Assembly (NCBI GenBank): GCA_025356655.1
Contig: JANXRW010000019.1
Span: 18,026-82,025, forward strand
Length of the DNA stretch: 64,000 nt
Source of the DNA: Betaproteobacteria bacterium
GTDB taxonomy: Bacteria > Pseudomonadota > Gammaproteobacteria > Burkholderiales > SHXO01
Direction: 5' to 3'
Position numbers and translations under genes: made by a program. The notes beneath the pieces are model-generated. The model did no database searches. It was not told where the DNA came from and saw nothing but the letters and a program-made list of their open reading frames with translations. Shown piece after piece: positions 63,361-64,000 of this stretch (within the stretch, counting starts at the first letter, position 1; each line of letters starts with the position of its first letter).

Positions 63361-63867
63361 TCAGGCGAGCCTGGCGCTCCGGCGACGCGCGGCGAAGCCC
63401 AGCAGGCCAGCACCGACGATCATCAAGGCATAGGTATCGGGCTCCGGCACGGCATTCACGTCAAGGATCACCGTGTCGCCGGTTTTGATGCCGGTCTTGC
63501 CCGCCCACTCGACGGCGATGGCGCCGGAGTTGAAGGTGACGTTGCTGCCCAGGAAGCCAGGCAGGGTCGTGGCGCCGTCCAGCGTGACGCCGGTGATGAC
63601 GCGGTTGCCGAAGGAAAGCAGGTTACCGTTGGCGATATACAGCCCGCCGGTGTTCAGGGAGGTGCTCGACGGGCTAAAGTAGCCGGTGCCAATGTCGGAT
63701 TGACTTCCAAGGAAGGTGTACTGGACCTGGGTATCCGTGACCTTCAGGTCGAAGCCTGTGACGCACGGGGCGCAGAAGGTCTCCTGAGTCGTGCCATCGG
63801 CCACAAAGCTGGTGGGCGAGCCCTGGCCAGAGTAGGTGCCACCGTAGGCATAGTACTGGGCTGACTA
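63361..63867 (-). pseudogene. PEP-CTERM protein, signal peptide lost
   Basis: The C-terminus reads VPEPDTYALMIVGAGLLGFA then ARRRSARLA: the PEP motif, a membrane segment and an Arg cluster, the sorting signal of exosortase-processed proteins in Gram-negatives. The mature part (VADGTTQETFCAPCVTGFDL, ITGVTLDGATTLPG) continues upstream in frame as SAQYYAYGGTYSGQGSPTSF, and stops at a TAG near 63867. SAQYY would be the residues around a signal cleavage site, so the signal peptide is missing precisely there. A GTG at 63804 would give 147 residues without a signal. Probably 5'-truncated by an insertion or deletion at about 63865. Function of the mature part unknown. Confidence 0.7.
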
Positions 63868-64000
63868 GTGCACACACTGGACAAGTTGGTTTTTTCCCGC
63901 TATTGTTCGATCCATGGTCGTCACCCGCCACGATTTCACCGATGAACTGATCCTGCGCATCCGCGATTCGGGTGGGTAGCCAGCCCCATCTTACCCGCGG
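63868..64000. other. Right edge, unassigned
   Basis: A plus-strand frame from ATG 63914 gives only MVVTRHDFTDELILRIRDSG before a stop. Its sequence just after the PEP-CTERM break (TGCACACACTGGACAAGTTG) could be the edge of an inserted element, but this is not shown. I do not recognise a gene. Confidence 0.25.

Noticed and set aside
1..64000. CRISPR arrays, rRNA and tRNA genes
   Set aside because: None seen. Regular short repeats in the window are protein-coding RTX repeats, not spaced direct repeats with unique spacers.

Overview
The window looks like a chromosomal segment of a high-GC betaproteobacterium, plausibly near Rhodocyclales or Nitrosomonadales. The grounds are the run nadD-rsfS-rlmH-maf-rng, a PEP-CTERM protein, a class I PHA synthase, a liv-type transporter next to acyl-CoA ligases, and rich fatty-acid and acyl-CoA catabolism. 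No rRNA, tRNA or CRISPR array was seen. Family assignments come from reading motifs by eye; no database search was run.

Region 1 (1-26540, minus strand) is one uninterrupted reading frame that starts at 26540 and runs off the left edge: at least 8,846 residues, with the C-terminus outside the window. It begins with an LEPR-XLL-type N-terminal motif. It then carries a long beta-rich region, a large RTX (GGxGxDxxx) calcium-binding array, PPC-like domains, FG-GAP propeller repeats, PA14 and LamG-like domains, a leucine-rich-repeat segment and a glycine-rich tract. It is most likely an exported giant surface or adhesin protein. Its 614-bp upstream region holds a near-perfect 23-bp palindrome beside a consensus -35 box, and a terminator-like hairpin in the leader.

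Region 2 (27155-29825) is accessory DNA: a GNAT acetyltransferase, then a small decayed island. The island is bounded by 19-bp direct repeats and holds an integrase remnant, vsr, mntA and a hepT gene broken by an in-frame stop.

Region 3 (29826-37522) is housekeeping on the minus strand: aceE-aceF-nadD-rsfS-rlmH-maf-rng, closely packed and possibly co-transcribed. It links pyruvate dehydrogenase with NAD synthesis, ribosome maturation factors and RNase G.

Region 4 (37670-51670, minus strand) is acyl-CoA metabolism: thiolase, acyl-CoA dehydrogenase and acyl-CoA ligase; a PaaK-like ligase; a broken FitB/VapC toxin gene; then a long-chain acyl-CoA synthetase followed by livG-livH-livM, a substrate-binding protein and livF. 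The context suggests uptake and CoA activation of organic acids or amino acids.

Region 5 (51909-57341) has a cytoplasmic-looking BtuF-like metal/corrinoid-binding protein, a periplasmic DsrE-family protein, a PHA synthase with an unusual Ala/Pro/Lys-rich tail, and a metallo-beta-lactamase-fold hydrolase. Region 6 (57532-61934, plus strand) is a catabolic operon: thiolase, a 3-hydroxyisobutyrate-dehydrogenase-like enzyme, a DsbA-fold isomerase and an acyl-CoA carboxyltransferase beta subunit. Region 7 (61935-64000) is decayed DNA: an ISL3-family transposase remnant and a PEP-CTERM gene that has lost its signal peptide.
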